DNA from: Novosphingobium sp.
Lineage (GTDB): Bacteria; Pseudomonadota; Alphaproteobacteria; Sphingomonadales; Sphingomonadaceae
Assembly (NCBI GenBank): GCA_017745295.1
Contig: JAGHZR010000007.1
Coordinates: forward strand, 186,001-250,000
DNA: 64,000 bases
Reading direction: 5' to 3'
The stretch's first letter is position 1. Every line of letters starts with the position of its first letter. The notes under the pieces were generated by a model. It did no database searches. It was not told the DNA's origin and worked only from the letters and a program-made list of their open reading frames with translations. The position numbers and the translations under genes were made by a program. Below, in pieces: positions 1-8,421 of this stretch.

Positions 1-278
1 CCGGCGGCAGACTGGGCCTCATCACCCCGCTCACGCAGAACTTCTGCGAGGGCTGCAATCGTATCCGGGTGACGGCGACGGGGCGGCTCTATGCCTGCCT
101 CGGCGGTGACGAGCAGGTGGACTTGCGCGCCGCTCTGCGTAGCGACGACCCTGAGGCGGCGCTCGACCGGGCGCTGGACACGGCGATGCGGATCAAGCCC
201 GAACGCCACCATTTCGCCATCGACCGCGCCGGGGCGCAGCCTGCGCTGGCGCGCCACATGTCGATGACCGGCGGCTGA
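1..278 (+). CDS. moaA: GTP 3',8-cyclase MoaA, C-terminal part (5' end outside window)
   Basis: Only the last 91 or so codons are present, read in the frame that begins at base 3. MoaA is the radical-SAM enzyme that, followed by MoaC, turns GTP into cyclic pyranopterin monophosphate, the first intermediate of molybdenum cofactor. The fragment holds the second [4Fe-4S] ligand set as CX2CX13C (FCEGCNRIR, then a third Cys in LYACL) and ends in MSMTGG, the Gly-Gly tail needed for catalysis in this family. The following genes, moaD three bases on and then moaE, confirm the assignment. Start and N-terminal radical-SAM motif cannot be seen. Confidence 0.95.
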   Translation, partial: GGRLGLITPLTQNFCEGCNRIRVTATGRLYACLGGDEQVDLRAALRSDDPEAALDRALDTAMRIKPERHHFAIDRAGAQPALARHMSMTGG

Positions 279-281
279 TCC

Positions 282-518
282 ATGGCGCTCACTCTCGTTT
301 TTCTGGGCAGGCTGGAAGACCTTGCCGGAGCGGGCTCGCGCGAAGTGGCGCTTGTCCCTTCGCTGGCGGCGGTCATCGCCGGGCTGGAGCCTGAGCTTGC
401 CGAGGCCCTGCGCGGGCCGCGCATTCGTTATGCGGTGAACGGAACCCTCGTGCAGGGCGAGGCACCGCTTGCCGATGGCGATGAGATCGCGTTCCTCCCA
501 CCGGTTTCGGGAGGCTGA
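282..518 (+). CDS. moaD: Molybdopterin synthase small subunit MoaD
   Basis: A 78-residue ubiquitin-fold sulfur carrier. The protein ends in PPVSGG; in MoaD the C-terminal Gly-Gly is adenylylated and then thiocarboxylated, and it donates sulfur to cyclic pyranopterin monophosphate inside the MoaD-MoaE complex. The length and the central ARP-like core (VNGTLVQGEAPLADGDEIAFLPP) are typical. It starts three bases after moaA and ends one base before the moaE GTG, so the three genes are almost certainly one transcript with translational coupling. Confidence 0.95.
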   Translation: MALTLVFLGRLEDLAGAGSREVALVPSLAAVIAGLEPELAEALRGPRIRYAVNGTLVQGEAPLADGDEIAFLPPVSGG

Positions 519-519
519 A

Positions 520-966
520 GTGTCCGGCGACGCCCTGCTGCTCACCGAACCGTTCGACCCCGCCGAAGCCCTGCGGCGTTTTACCGTGGACCTGCCGCAA
601 GCGGGCGGCATCGTCAGTTTTTTGGGGCAGGTGCGTGAGGGCGGCGGGGTGGAGGCGCTCGAACTCAGCCACTATGCGCCGCTGACCTTGCCGGCGATGC
701 AGGAACTGGCCGGGCGCGTGCGCGAGCGCTGGTCGCTCGACGGGCTGCTGGTGATCCACCGCAGCGGTGTGATGGTGCCGGGCGAGCCGATCGTGCTGGT
801 CGCCGCTGCCGCTCGGCATCGGCGCGACGCCTTTGCCGCCGCCGATTACGCGATGGACCATCTCAAGAGCGAATCGTGGTTCTGGAAGCGCGAGAAAGTC
901 GCCGGGGAATGGCGCTGGATCGAGCCGCGCACCCAGGACATCGAGGATCTCGCCCGCTGGGCGTGA
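520..966 (+). CDS. moaE: Molybdopterin synthase catalytic subunit MoaE
   Basis: Catalytic subunit of molybdopterin synthase, 148 residues. It holds the substrate while MoaD delivers two sulfurs. The family's catalytic lysine region is visible near the C-terminus as DHLKSESWFWKRE, preceded by the HR.G...PGE block. I chose the GTG at 520 because a GGGAGG Shine-Dalgarno lies just upstream within the end of moaD; the frame stays open further upstream but that part overlaps moaD. It is the last gene of the moa operon here and faces pyk, with a terminator hairpin between them. Confidence 0.95.
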   Translation: MSGDALLLTEPFDPAEALRRFTVDLPQAGGIVSFLGQVREGGGVEALELSHYAPLTLPAMQELAGRVRERWSLDGLLVIHRSGVMVPGEPIVLVAAAARHRRDAFAAADYAMDHLKSESWFWKREKVAGEWRWIEPRTQDIEDLARWA

Positions 967-1003
967 AAAGAAAAGGGCGCAGCCGGTATCCCCGGCCGCG
1001 CCC
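966..1003 (-). terminator. Rho-independent terminator of pyk
   Basis: Read on the minus strand, a GC-rich hairpin (arms 975-986 and 992-1003, with one unpaired position) is followed by a U-rich tract (the complement of 966-974). It lies directly after the pyk stop codon. It may also stop transcripts arriving from moaE. Confidence 0.7.
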
Positions 1004-1009
1004 CTACCC

Positions 1010-2530
1010 TCAGTTCGGCGTATCCAGTTCGTTGCCGGTCAAGGTCACGACATGGAGCAGGTTAGTCGAACCCGGCACACCGAAGGGCACGCCTGCCAGC
1101 GCCACCAGACGGGTGCCCGCAGCGCCGAAGCCGTGGCGCAGCGCCATGCGCTTGCCCTTGGCGATCATCTCCTCGAAGCTGCCGATGTCCTTGGTGATGA
1201 CATTGTGCGCGCCCCACAGCAGGGCGAGGCGGCGGGCGGTCTTCTGCGAGGGGGTGAGCACCAGCATTGGCGCGGCGGGCCGCTCGCGGGCGACGCGGCG
1301 GGCCGAGCCGCCCGAGCCGGTGAAGACGATGATGCCCTCGATCGGCAGAGTATCGGCAATCGTCGCGCAGGAGGCCGAGAGCGCGTCGGCGGTCGTGGCG
1401 TCGGGCGGGGTCTGGGTGAGGTGGATGCGCTCGCGGTAGGTGGAGTCGGTCTCCACTTTCACGGCGATGCGGTCCATGATCGTCACCGCTTCGACCGGCC
1501 ACTGGCCTGCCGCCGTCTCGGCCGAGAGCATCACCGCGTCGGCGCCGTCATAGACGGCATTGGCAACGTCGGAGACCTCGGCGCGGGTCGGGGAGGGGCT
1601 GGTGATCATCGATTCCAGCATCTGCGTGGCGACCACGACCGGCTTGCCGATGGCGCGCGTCTTGGCGATGATGTGCTTCTGGATCGGCGGCACTTCCTCG
1701 GGCAGCAGTTCCACGCCGAGATCGCCACGCGCGACCATGATGCCGTCCGAGAGCTCGATGATCCCGTCGATGGCATCCACCGCGGCGGGCTTTTCGATTT
1801 TCGACATCAGCGCGCAGGCCCCGCCGATCAGGCGGCGCGCCTCGGCCACGTCCTCGGGCCGCTGGACGAAGGACAGGCCGATCCAGTCCGCGCCCTGCTC
1901 GACCGAGAAGGCGAGATCGCGGCGGTCCTTGTCGGTCAGCGCAGGCACTGGCACGATGGCGTCGGGCACGTTCACGCCCTTGCGGTCGGAAATGAAGCCG
2001 CCGACTTCGGCGGTGCAGAGGATCGAATCGGCTTCCGGCTTGATGACCACGAGGCGCAGCTTGCCGTCGTCGATCAGCAGGCGCTGGCCCTTCTGCAAGA
2101 TGCCGAAGAGTTCCGGATGCGGCAGGCAGACGCGATTTTCGTCACCGGGCGCGGGATCGCGGTCGAGCGTGAAGTGGGCGCCGTGGCGGATGAAGACCTT
2201 GCCTTCCGCGAAAGTGCCGACGCGCAGCTTCGGGCCTTGCAGATCGCAGAGGATCGCGACGGGGCGCATCAAGTCCTTCTCGACCGCGCGGATGTTGGCG
2301 ATGGTTTCGCGGTGGGTGTCGTGGTCGCCGTGGCTCATGTTGACGCGGAAGGCGTCGGCCCCGGCTTTCAGCAGCTTGGCGATCGTCTCCTTGTCGCGGC
2401 TGGCCGGGCCAAGCGTGGCGAGGATCTTCACCTTGCGCTGGCGCTTGATCCCGCGATGGTGCGGCGAACGGCGAAACGGAGGGGTGGTTGCCAAAATCTG
2501 TCTGCCTCTCTTTCGATATTTCGCCGACAT
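1010..2530 (-). CDS. pyk: Pyruvate kinase
   Basis: Converts phosphoenolpyruvate and ADP to pyruvate and ATP, the last step of glycolysis and of the Entner-Doudoroff route. Visible family marks are KILATLGPAS at the N-terminus, the RVNMSHG motif, the active-site lysine block MSKIEKP, the Mg/PEP-binding VARGDLGVE and a normal C-terminal domain; about 480 to 500 residues is usual. The ATG at 2530 lacks a clear ribosome site, and the extra N-terminus (about 30 residues before KVKILATLGP) is weakly conserved in type; a TTG at 2494 preceded by GAGAGGCAG is an alternative start. It is divergent from the DUF1244 gene across about 43 bases. Confidence 0.96.
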   Translation of the reverse strand: MSAKYRKRGRQILATTPPFRRSPHHRGIKRQRKVKILATLGPASRDKETIAKLLKAGADAFRVNMSHGDHDTHRETIANIRAVEKDLMRPVAILCDLQGPKLRVGTFAEGKVFIRHGAHFTLDRDPAPGDENRVCLPHPELFGILQKGQRLLIDDGKLRLVVIKPEADSILCTAEVGGFISDRKGVNVPDAIVPVPALTDKDRRDLAFSVEQGADWIGLSFVQRPEDVAEARRLIGGACALMSKIEKPAAVDAIDGIIELSDGIMVARGDLGVELLPEEVPPIQKHIIAKTRAIGKPVVVATQMLESMITSPSPTRAEVSDVANAVYDGADAVMLSAETAAGQWPVEAVTIMDRIAVKVETDSTYRERIHLTQTPPDATTADALSASCATIADTLPIEGIIVFTGSGGSARRVARERPAAPMLVLTPSQKTARRLALLWGAHNVITKDIGSFEEMIAKGKRMALRHGFGAAGTRLVALAGVPFGVPGSTNLLHVVTLTGNELDTPN

Positions 2531-2573
2531 ATGGCAAAGGCGTCATGACAAACCAAGGACGAACGGCAGAAAA

Positions 2574-2885
2574 ATGAACGGAAACGACCAGATCGACCAG
2601 CTTGACGACGCCGTGGCCGCCGCCGCGTTCCGCAGGCTCGTGCGTCACCTCCAGCACCGTCACGATGCGCAGAACATCGACCTCATGGGGCTGGCCGGAT
2701 TTTGCCGCAATTGCCTGGCCGACTGGATCCGCGATGCGGGCTTCGAAGGCGACAGGGCTGCCGCGCGCGAAGTGATCCACGGCATGCCGCTCGACGCCTG
2801 GAAGCAGGCCTATCAGACCGAGGCGACCCCGGAACAGCTGGCGCGGATGGAAGAGAGCCTGAAGAAGAACGGCGGCGGGCACTGA
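2574..2885 (+). CDS. DUF1244 family protein
   Basis: A 103-residue soluble protein of the DUF1244 family, widespread in alphaproteobacteria and of unknown function. The family marks visible are FRRLVRHLQHR, the central Cys-containing stretch GFCRNCLADWI and HGMPLDAWK. The two cysteines in FCRNC are invariant-looking and might bind a metal, but that is inference. The ATG at 2574 is used because the frame upstream runs into the pyk region. It is divergent from pyk and convergent with sugE. Confidence 0.85.
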   Translation: MNGNDQIDQLDDAVAAAAFRRLVRHLQHRHDAQNIDLMGLAGFCRNCLADWIRDAGFEGDRAAAREVIHGMPLDAWKQAYQTEATPEQLARMEESLKKNGGGH

Positions 2886-2904
2886 GCGCAGATGCCCTGC
2901 CTTT

Positions 2905-2934
2905 CGTCATTGCGAGCGTAGCGAAGCAATGACG
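2905..2934. repeat. Short palindromic intergenic repeat (CGTCATTGCGAG family)
   Basis: CGTCATTGC (2905-2913) is repeated inverted as GCAATGACG (2926-2934). The outer arms match two longer elements at about 36871-36960 and 47688-47766, so this looks like a copy lacking the middle. It lies between convergent genes and could also act as a terminator. Confidence 0.6.
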
Positions 2935-2951
2935 GAGAGGTCCTTCGCGCC

Positions 2952-3281
2952 TCAGGAACTCGCGAGCTTCATGATGACGAGTCCGGCGAGGATCAGTCCG
3001 GCTGCGGCGAGGCGCATGGCGCTGGCCGTCTCGCCCAGCACGACGATCCCGAAAAGGAAGGCCCCCAGCGCGCCGATCCCGGTCCAGACCATGTAGGCGG
3101 TGCCCAGCGGCAGCACGCGCATCGACCACGACAGCAGGCCGAAGCTGGCCAGCATCGCCAGGATAGTGACCACGCTCGGCCAGAGCCGGGTGAAGCCTTC
3201 CGACTGCTTCATCGCCGAAGCCCAGACGACTTCGAACAGTCCGGCGATGACGAGAACGATCCAGGGCAGGGCAGCGGGCAT
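2952..3281 (-). CDS. sugE: SMR-family exporter, SugE/Gdx type
   Basis: A 109-residue small multidrug resistance protein with four membrane helices. The N-terminal helix carries [16 protein letters not shown], with the essential membrane Glu in the SugE-type context; SugE/Gdx proteins export guanidinium in exchange for protons rather than broad drugs. [17 protein letters not shown] block and a final helix follow. I start at the ATG at 3281: AGAGG lies about nine bases upstream, whereas a TTG nine bases further up would sit on that ribosome site. The leader contains a possible guanidine-II-like hairpin (3312-3325), which suits this substrate. Confidence 0.88.
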   Translation of the reverse strand: MPAALPWIVLVIAGLFEVVWASAMKQSEGFTRLWPSVVTILAMLASFGLLSWSMRVLPLGTAYMVWTGIGALGAFLFGIVVLGETASAMRLAAAGLILAGLVIMKLASS

Positions 3282-3285
3282 TCGG

Positions 3286-3325
3286 GGCAACCTCTTTCTT
3301 CAAGCGGGTTGCCGGGCCGTCCCGG
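3286..3325 (-). promoter_or_regulatory. Candidate guanidine-II (mini-ykkC)-like leader of sugE
   Basis: On the minus strand the leader has CCGGG-ACGG-CCCGG (3325 to 3312), a five-pair stem closing an ACGR tetraloop as in guanidine-II riboswitch hairpins. The next stretch forms GGCAACC ... GGTTGCC (3313-3307 with 3292-3286), which buries part of the AGAGG ribosome site of sugE; the two helices share two bases, so they compete. The known class has two ACGR hairpins and I see only one, so this is a candidate, supported by the identity of the gene below it. Confidence 0.4.
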
Positions 3326-3536
3326 TCTTGAGGCTCCGCCGCTCTTACCGAGGGGGAGGCGGGAACGTGGTCGCCGCCGGGGCCTCATAGGCAAAGGGGG
3401 CGAAAGAGGCAATGCAGCGGGTTTTCCCGGTCTACGCACAGGATTTCCACAGGCTCCGGCTTTGCCCGAATCCGGGACTGCCGCTATCAGCGCCCGCCAT
3501 ACCGATTCACACGATATTTTTCCGGAGCATTACCCG

Positions 3537-3773
3537 ATGGCCGAAACCACCGACGATCGCCTGCGCCTGCTGATCGAGCGCGTCGAGCGCCTCGAAGAAG
3601 AAAAGAAGGGCATCTCGGACGATATCCGCGACGTCTACAACGAGGGCAAGGCGGTCGGCTACGACGTCAAGATCATGCGCCAGATCGTCCGCATCCGTAA
3701 GATGAAGCCGGACGACCGCCGCGAAATGGACATGCTGCTCGACACCTACAAGACCGCTCTCGGCATCGACTGA
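3537..3773 (+). CDS. DUF2312 domain protein
   Basis: A 78-residue protein of the DUF2312 family (GapR-like small nucleoid proteins are the studied members). Family features visible are the N-terminal helix [20 protein letters not shown], predicted to coil, and then [25 protein letters not shown]. In Caulobacter, GapR binds AT-rich overtwisted DNA ahead of replication and transcription; a similar role here is inference from family. CCGGAG about ten bases before the ATG supports the start. It stands alone, followed by a strong hairpin at 3785. Confidence 0.88.
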   Translation: MAETTDDRLRLLIERVERLEEEKKGISDDIRDVYNEGKAVGYDVKIMRQIVRIRKMKPDDRREMDMLLDTYKTALGID

Positions 3774-3784
3774 GAACGCGTCTC

Positions 3785-3810
3785 GGGAAATGCCTTTCGG
3801 GGCATTTCCC
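3785..3810 (+). terminator. Hairpin terminator after DUF2312
   Basis: A perfect ten-base stem GGGAAATGCC (3785-3794) and GGCATTTCCC (3801-3810) with a six-base loop, eleven bases after the stop codon. There is no U-tract. A second stem, GTAAGGCG (3861-3868) with CGCCTTAC (3875-3882), follows in the same gap before yebC. Confidence 0.5.
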
Positions 3811-3952
3811 GGCGCCTGGCCGCCCCTCACCGGGCGGTTGCCCTTGGGTGCCGCGCTGTTGTAAGGCGCGCTGCCGCCTTACCTGGCGCATATCATTCAC
3901 CCGGACTCGCGAACCTGCGGCGCAGGCGCACGAGCGGAGCAAGAGCGGACCC

Positions 3953-4717
3953 ATGGCAGGCCATTCCAAATTCAAGAACATCATGCACCGCAAGGGTGCA
4001 CAGGATAAGAAGCGCTCGGCGCAGTTCAGCAAGCTCAGCCGCGAAATCACCGTGGCCGCCAAGATGGGCATGCCCGATCCGGATATGAACCCCCGCCTGC
4101 GCGCCGCCGTCAACGCGGCGAAGGCGCAGTCGATGCCCAAGGACAACATCCAGCGCGCCATCGACAAGGCGAGCAAGGGCGATGCCGAGAACTACGAGGA
4201 AGTGCGCTACGAGGGCTATGGTCCCGGCGGCGTCGCTCTCATCGTCGAGGCGCTGACCGACAACCGCAACCGCACCGCCACCAACGTGCGCACGGCTTTC
4301 TCCAAGAACGGCGGCAACCTCGGCGCCTCGGGCGCGGTCTCGCACGGTTTCGAGCGCCTCGGCCTGATCGAGTACCCCGCCAGCGTGGGTGACGAGGACA
4401 AGGTCCTCGAAGCCGCCATCGAAGCCGGTGCCGACGATGTCGAGAGCGACATGGGCGACGGAGACGAGAACCCCGGCAGCCACCAGATCTGGGTCTCGGT
4501 CGATTCGTTGCACGAAGTCGCCCGCGAGCTGGAAAAGGTCCTGGGCGAAGCCGAGGGCGTGAAGCTGGCGTGGAAGCCCAACCTCAGCGTCGATGTCGAT
4601 GCCGACACCGCCGGCACGCTGATGAAGCTGGTCGACACCCTCGAAGACGACGACGACGTCCAGACCGTCTGGGGCAACTACGAGATCTCCGACGAAGTCA
4701 TGGCCAAGCTCGGCTGA
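3953..4717 (+). CDS. yebC: YebC/PmpR family protein (TACO1-like)
   Basis: A 254-residue protein that begins [14 protein letters not shown], the signature start of the YebC/PmpR family, followed by ITVAAKMG and the [15 protein letters not shown] block ([10 protein letters not shown]). Members act as DNA-binding regulators or, as shown for TACO1 and YebC2, help ribosomes through proline stretches. Full length compared with the usual 240 to 250. In many bacteria yebC lies directly before ruvC, as here, and it may share the ruv transcript, although a palindromic element sits in the 135-base gap. Confidence 0.95.
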   Translation: MAGHSKFKNIMHRKGAQDKKRSAQFSKLSREITVAAKMGMPDPDMNPRLRAAVNAAKAQSMPKDNIQRAIDKASKGDAENYEEVRYEGYGPGGVALIVEALTDNRNRTATNVRTAFSKNGGNLGASGAVSHGFERLGLIEYPASVGDEDKVLEAAIEAGADDVESDMGDGDENPGSHQIWVSVDSLHEVARELEKVLGEAEGVKLAWKPNLSVDVDADTAGTLMKLVDTLEDDDDVQTVWGNYEISDEVMAKLG

Positions 4718-4741
4718 TTTGACCCATACCGGGCTGCGAAT

Positions 4742-4810
4742 GGGCGTTTTCTGCGCTTCCGGTGCTCACGTACTGAAGTACGCTGCGCTCCGGTTCTCGA
4801 TAACGCCCTT
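4742..4810. repeat. Imperfect palindromic intergenic element between yebC and ruvC
   Basis: An imperfect inverted repeat bounded by GGGCGTT and AACGCCC, with inner pairs CCGG.GC ... GC.CCGG and the core GTACTGAAGTAC. It looks like a REP-like element; only one copy is seen in this window. It could form a long stem in the mRNA between yebC and ruvC. Confidence 0.45.
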
Positions 4811-4852
4811 TCTCGCTCCGATCTGGACCAAATCTTCTGCGAGGCGGATAGC

Positions 4853-5329
4853 ATGATTATCATCGGGCTCGATCCGGGCCTGACCTGCACGGGTTGGGGC
4901 ATCGTCGCCAAGAGCGGCAGCCGCCTCAGCCACGTCGCAAACGGGCAGATCCGCACCGATGCCAAGGCCGGAATGGCCGAGCGCCTGGTCGAACTCGACG
5001 CGGCGCTGACCGACGTGATCCTTCACCACCGCCCCGATGCGGGCGCGGTGGAGGAAGTCTTCGTCAACGTGAACCCGCAGTCGACCCTGAAGCTCGGGCA
5101 GGCGCGCGGCGTCGCGATGCTGTCGATCGCGCGGGCCGGGCTGCCGGTGGCGGAATACTCCACCAAGGTCATCAAGAAGGCGCTGGTCGGCACCGGCGGC
5201 GCCGACAAGAAACAGATCCAGCACATGCTCAAGGTCCTGCTGCCCGGCGTGAAGCTGGCGGGCGAGGACGCTTCCGACGCGCTGGCCGTCGCCATTACCC
5301 ATGCCAATATGCTGGGCAGCCACCGCTGA
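4853..5329 (+). CDS. ruvC: Crossover junction endodeoxyribonuclease RuvC
   Basis: The resolvase that cuts Holliday junctions. It has 158 residues, close to the family norm of about 160 to 175. The acidic active-site residues are visible: Asp in IIIGLDPGL, Glu in VEEVFVN, and two Asp in [11 protein letters not shown] near the C-terminus. The substrate-binding stretch [13 protein letters not shown] is also present. It is the first gene of a ruvC-ruvA-ruvB run on one strand, with 75 bases to ruvA. Confidence 0.97.
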   Translation: MIIIGLDPGLTCTGWGIVAKSGSRLSHVANGQIRTDAKAGMAERLVELDAALTDVILHHRPDAGAVEEVFVNVNPQSTLKLGQARGVAMLSIARAGLPVAEYSTKVIKKALVGTGGADKKQIQHMLKVLLPGVKLAGEDASDALAVAITHANMLGSHR

Positions 5330-5404
5330 TCGTTTTCGCGGATCAACAGGCACGCGCCTAACGGGGCTGGCGCGGCGCGGATGTTCCTGCCATAGGAACA
5401 AACC

Positions 5405-6013
5405 ATGATCGCCAAGCTTACAGGTCTGCTCGACGACACCGGCCCCGACTGGGCGATCATCGACGTGAACGGCGTCGGTTATCTCGTCCATTGTTCGGCG
5501 CGCACGCTCGACCATCTCGGCATCCGGGGGGACAAGGTCGTCGTCCATACCGAGATGCAGGTTTCCGAGACCGACCAACGCCTGATTGGCTTTACCAGCG
5601 GAGCGGAGCGCAACTGGTTCCGCTTGCTGACGGCGGTGCAGGGGGTTGGCTCCAAGGTCGCGCTGGCGATCCTCTCGGCGCTGACCACCGAGGAATTGCA
5701 GCGCGCCTGCGCGGGCGGCGACAGCGCCATGGTCGCGCGCGCCAACGGCGTCGGGCCGAAGCTGGCCAGCCGCATCGTCAACGAACTCAAGGACAAGGCG
5801 GGCGGCATGCCCACCGTGCCGGGAGCACCGGGCGTTTCCGGCGTTGCCACGCCTGCCGGCTTCTCCAGCGCCGATGCCGTCTCCGCGCTCCAGAACCTCG
5901 GTTTCAAGCCAGCGGTCGCCACCATGGCGGTCGGCAAGGCGGTGGAGGAACTCGGCGAGGATGCAGGGCTGAACGATCTCGTCCGCGTTGCGCTGAAAAA
6001 GGCCGCGGGATGA
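5405..6013 (+). CDS. ruvA: Holliday junction branch migration protein RuvA
   Basis: The DNA-binding component of the RuvAB motor, 202 residues. Domain order is an N-terminal OB fold ([11 protein letters not shown] to about residue 65), tandem helix-hairpin-helix motifs ([17 protein letters not shown] and [16 protein letters not shown]), a Gly/Pro-rich linker (about 138-155), and domain III ([16 protein letters not shown]) that contacts RuvB. Start chosen at the first ATG, which begins with the family's MIAKLTG. It lies between ruvC and ruvB. Confidence 0.97.
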   Translation: MIAKLTGLLDDTGPDWAIIDVNGVGYLVHCSARTLDHLGIRGDKVVVHTEMQVSETDQRLIGFTSGAERNWFRLLTAVQGVGSKVALAILSALTTEELQRACAGGDSAMVARANGVGPKLASRIVNELKDKAGGMPTVPGAPGVSGVATPAGFSSADAVSALQNLGFKPAVATMAVGKAVEELGEDAGLNDLVRVALKKAAG

Positions 6014-6036
6014 CCGCTCCCTTCCCCCAAAAACAT

Positions 6037-6063
6037 CGTCACCCTGAACTCGTTTCAGGATCC
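6037..6063. repeat. Short repeat copy (CGTCACCCTGAAC...TCAGGATCC)
   Basis: CGTCACCCTGAA, a short spacer, then TTCAGGATCC between ruvA and ruvB. It is the same family as the palindromes at 31322-31362 and 39437-39614. Confidence 0.6.
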
Positions 6064-6086
6064 ATCTCCCGTCAGACGCCGAAACG

Positions 6087-7121
<1,035 letters not shown>

Positions 7122-7361
7122 ACGGGGCGCGATTTTCGCGCAATAAACTGTCGGGCGCGTTTACAGATGAGGTGGCCGACAGTCCCGGTTCGGCACAGCT
7201 TCTCCGTTACCTTCGAAAACTAACGCATTTTCTGCGTCGGGGGTGTCGAATTCCGGGAAAAGCCATTGTTCCTTTAACCGCTCTCTGCGTTTGTTCAATT
7301 CAAGTCGGCTCCGATGTTTCCAACCGGAAATTGGCCGAGCAGAACGAAGAGAGAGACGATC

Positions 7362-8237
7362 ATGTCGGTTCGGATGGCCCTCGCTAAATTGTCTGCCTGT
7401 GCAGCCGGCTGCGCCATCATCGGCGGCGGCGCGGTCCATGTCGCCGAGACGCAGAACAAGACGGTCGAGTACCGCAAGGTCAAGATGGCGAAGGTCGCCA
7501 AGCCGGTGCGCCCGGCCAAGCGCCTGATCCCCAAGGACCCGCCGCGCGAAGTGAAGCGCGCGCGCCGCATCATCCAGCGTCCCGACGCGCCGCAGACGGC
7601 CTATGTGCCACTGCCGCCCGCCTATGTCCCGCCTGCACCGGCCCCGGTCTATGCCGGTGGCGGCGGCGGTGCGCCGGCGGTGATCGGCGGGGGCGGCGGT
7701 GGTTTCGGCGGCTTCGGCGGGGGCTTCTTCGGAGGGTTCTTCGGCGGCGGCGGTTCGGGCGGCGGCAATGTCATCATTTCCTCGACGTCCAGCGGCGGCT
7801 CCACCTCGTCCTCGACCGGCGGCCTGACCACCACGGGCGGTTCGACCTCCACGTCCAGCTCCACGGGCGGTCTGACGACGACCACCACCGGCGGCTCGAC
7901 CTCGACGTCCAGCTCGACGGGCGGCCTGACCACCACGACGAGCACCGGCGGCATCACTTCGACGACGACGTCCTCCAGCTCGGGTGACGTCTCGACGAGC
8001 ACGAGTTCGTCGAGTTCCTCGTCCACGTCTTCCTCGACGTCGTCGAGCACCTCTTCGTCGAGTTCGACATCGTCCTCGACGTCGAGTTCCTCCTCGACCT
8101 CGACATCCTCGGGCGGGGGGCATCCGCCGACCGATCCGCCGACCGACGTTCCGGCGCCGCCGATGCTGATCCTGTTCGGCGCCGCAGCCGCGGCGGTGGT
8201 CGGTCGCCAGCGGCTGGCCCGCAAGAAGTCCGTCTAG
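7362..8237 (+). CDS. Exported Ser/Thr/Gly-rich protein with PEP-CTERM-like sorting tail
   Basis: A 291-residue protein of unknown function. After an N-terminal hydrophobic signal-like segment (LSACAAGCAIIGGG) comes a basic Lys/Pro/Arg-rich stretch (about 35-75), a Pro/Tyr stretch, a glycine-rich block (about 100-140), then some 110 residues almost only of Ser, Thr and Gly with near-repeats of GGSTSTSSSTGGLTTT. The tail is PAPPMLILFGAAAAAVVGRQRLARKK: a VPAP motif, one membrane helix and a basic end, the layout of PEP-CTERM/exosortase substrates. Start by AGAGAG before the ATG at 7362. Likely surface-anchored and O-glycosylated (inference); no exosortase is in the window. A strong terminator follows. 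Confidence 0.75.
   Translation: MSVRMALAKLSACAAGCAIIGGGAVHVAETQNKTVEYRKVKMAKVAKPVRPAKRLIPKDPPREVKRARRIIQRPDAPQTAYVPLPPAYVPPAPAPVYAGGGGGAPAVIGGGGGGFGGFGGGFFGGFFGGGGSGGGNVIISSTSSGGSTSSSTGGLTTTGGSTSTSSSTGGLTTTTTGGSTSTSSSTGGLTTTTSTGGITSTTTSSSSGDVSTSTSSSSSSSTSSSTSSSTSSSSSTSSSTSSSSSTSTSSGGGHPPTDPPTDVPAPPMLILFGAAAAAVVGRQRLARKKSV
7786..8115 (+). repeat. Low-complexity coding repeat (Ser/Thr/Gly)
   Basis: Repeated tcg/acg/acc/tcc codons inside the PEP-CTERM-like gene. Near-identical units of about 50 bases encode GGSTSTSSSTGGLTTT in the first half; the second half is an irregular Ser run broken by Thr. Such DNA is prone to slippage, so length may vary between strains. Confidence 0.8.
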
Positions 8238-8280
8238 GCACGCGCCAGCCCGGGGGCCGCGCATGGCGGCCGGGTTGGAG

Positions 8281-8316
8281 AAAGGGGTGAGCGTCGGGGG
8301 GCGCTCACCCCTTTTT
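8281..8316 (+). terminator. Rho-independent terminator
   Basis: Thirteen-base perfect stem AAAGGGGTGAGCG (8281-8293) with CGCTCACCCCTTT (8302-8314), an eight-base loop and a T-run to 8316. It ends the surface-protein gene. Confidence 0.9.
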
Positions 8317-8362
8317 CGTGTCCGACTGCAGAAGGCCTCATTTTCGTCGGCCCCGTGCAAGG

Positions 8363-8398
8363 AAAAACCCCGCCCCGCGCTAGGCGGGACGGGGTTTT
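8363..8398 (-). terminator. Rho-independent terminator of acnA
   Basis: Read on the minus strand, a 15-base stem (8398-8384 with 8378-8364, one G-U pair) with loop of five is followed by a U-run. It lies about 24 bases after the acnA stop codon and back to back with the terminator at 8281. Confidence 0.9.
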
Positions 8399-8421
8399 CG
8401 TTAGCCGTTACGGCTGACCGC

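Noticed and set aside
3326..3420. A second ACGR hairpin for the sugE leader
   Set aside because: I looked on the minus strand upstream and found no further ACGR loop with a closing stem, so the two-hairpin form could not be confirmed.
7649..8224. A Val/Glu/Pro-rich frame antisense to the Ser/Thr-rich gene
   Set aside because: It is the complement of the tcg/acg repeats and has no features of its own; the sense frame has a signal-like start and sorting tail.
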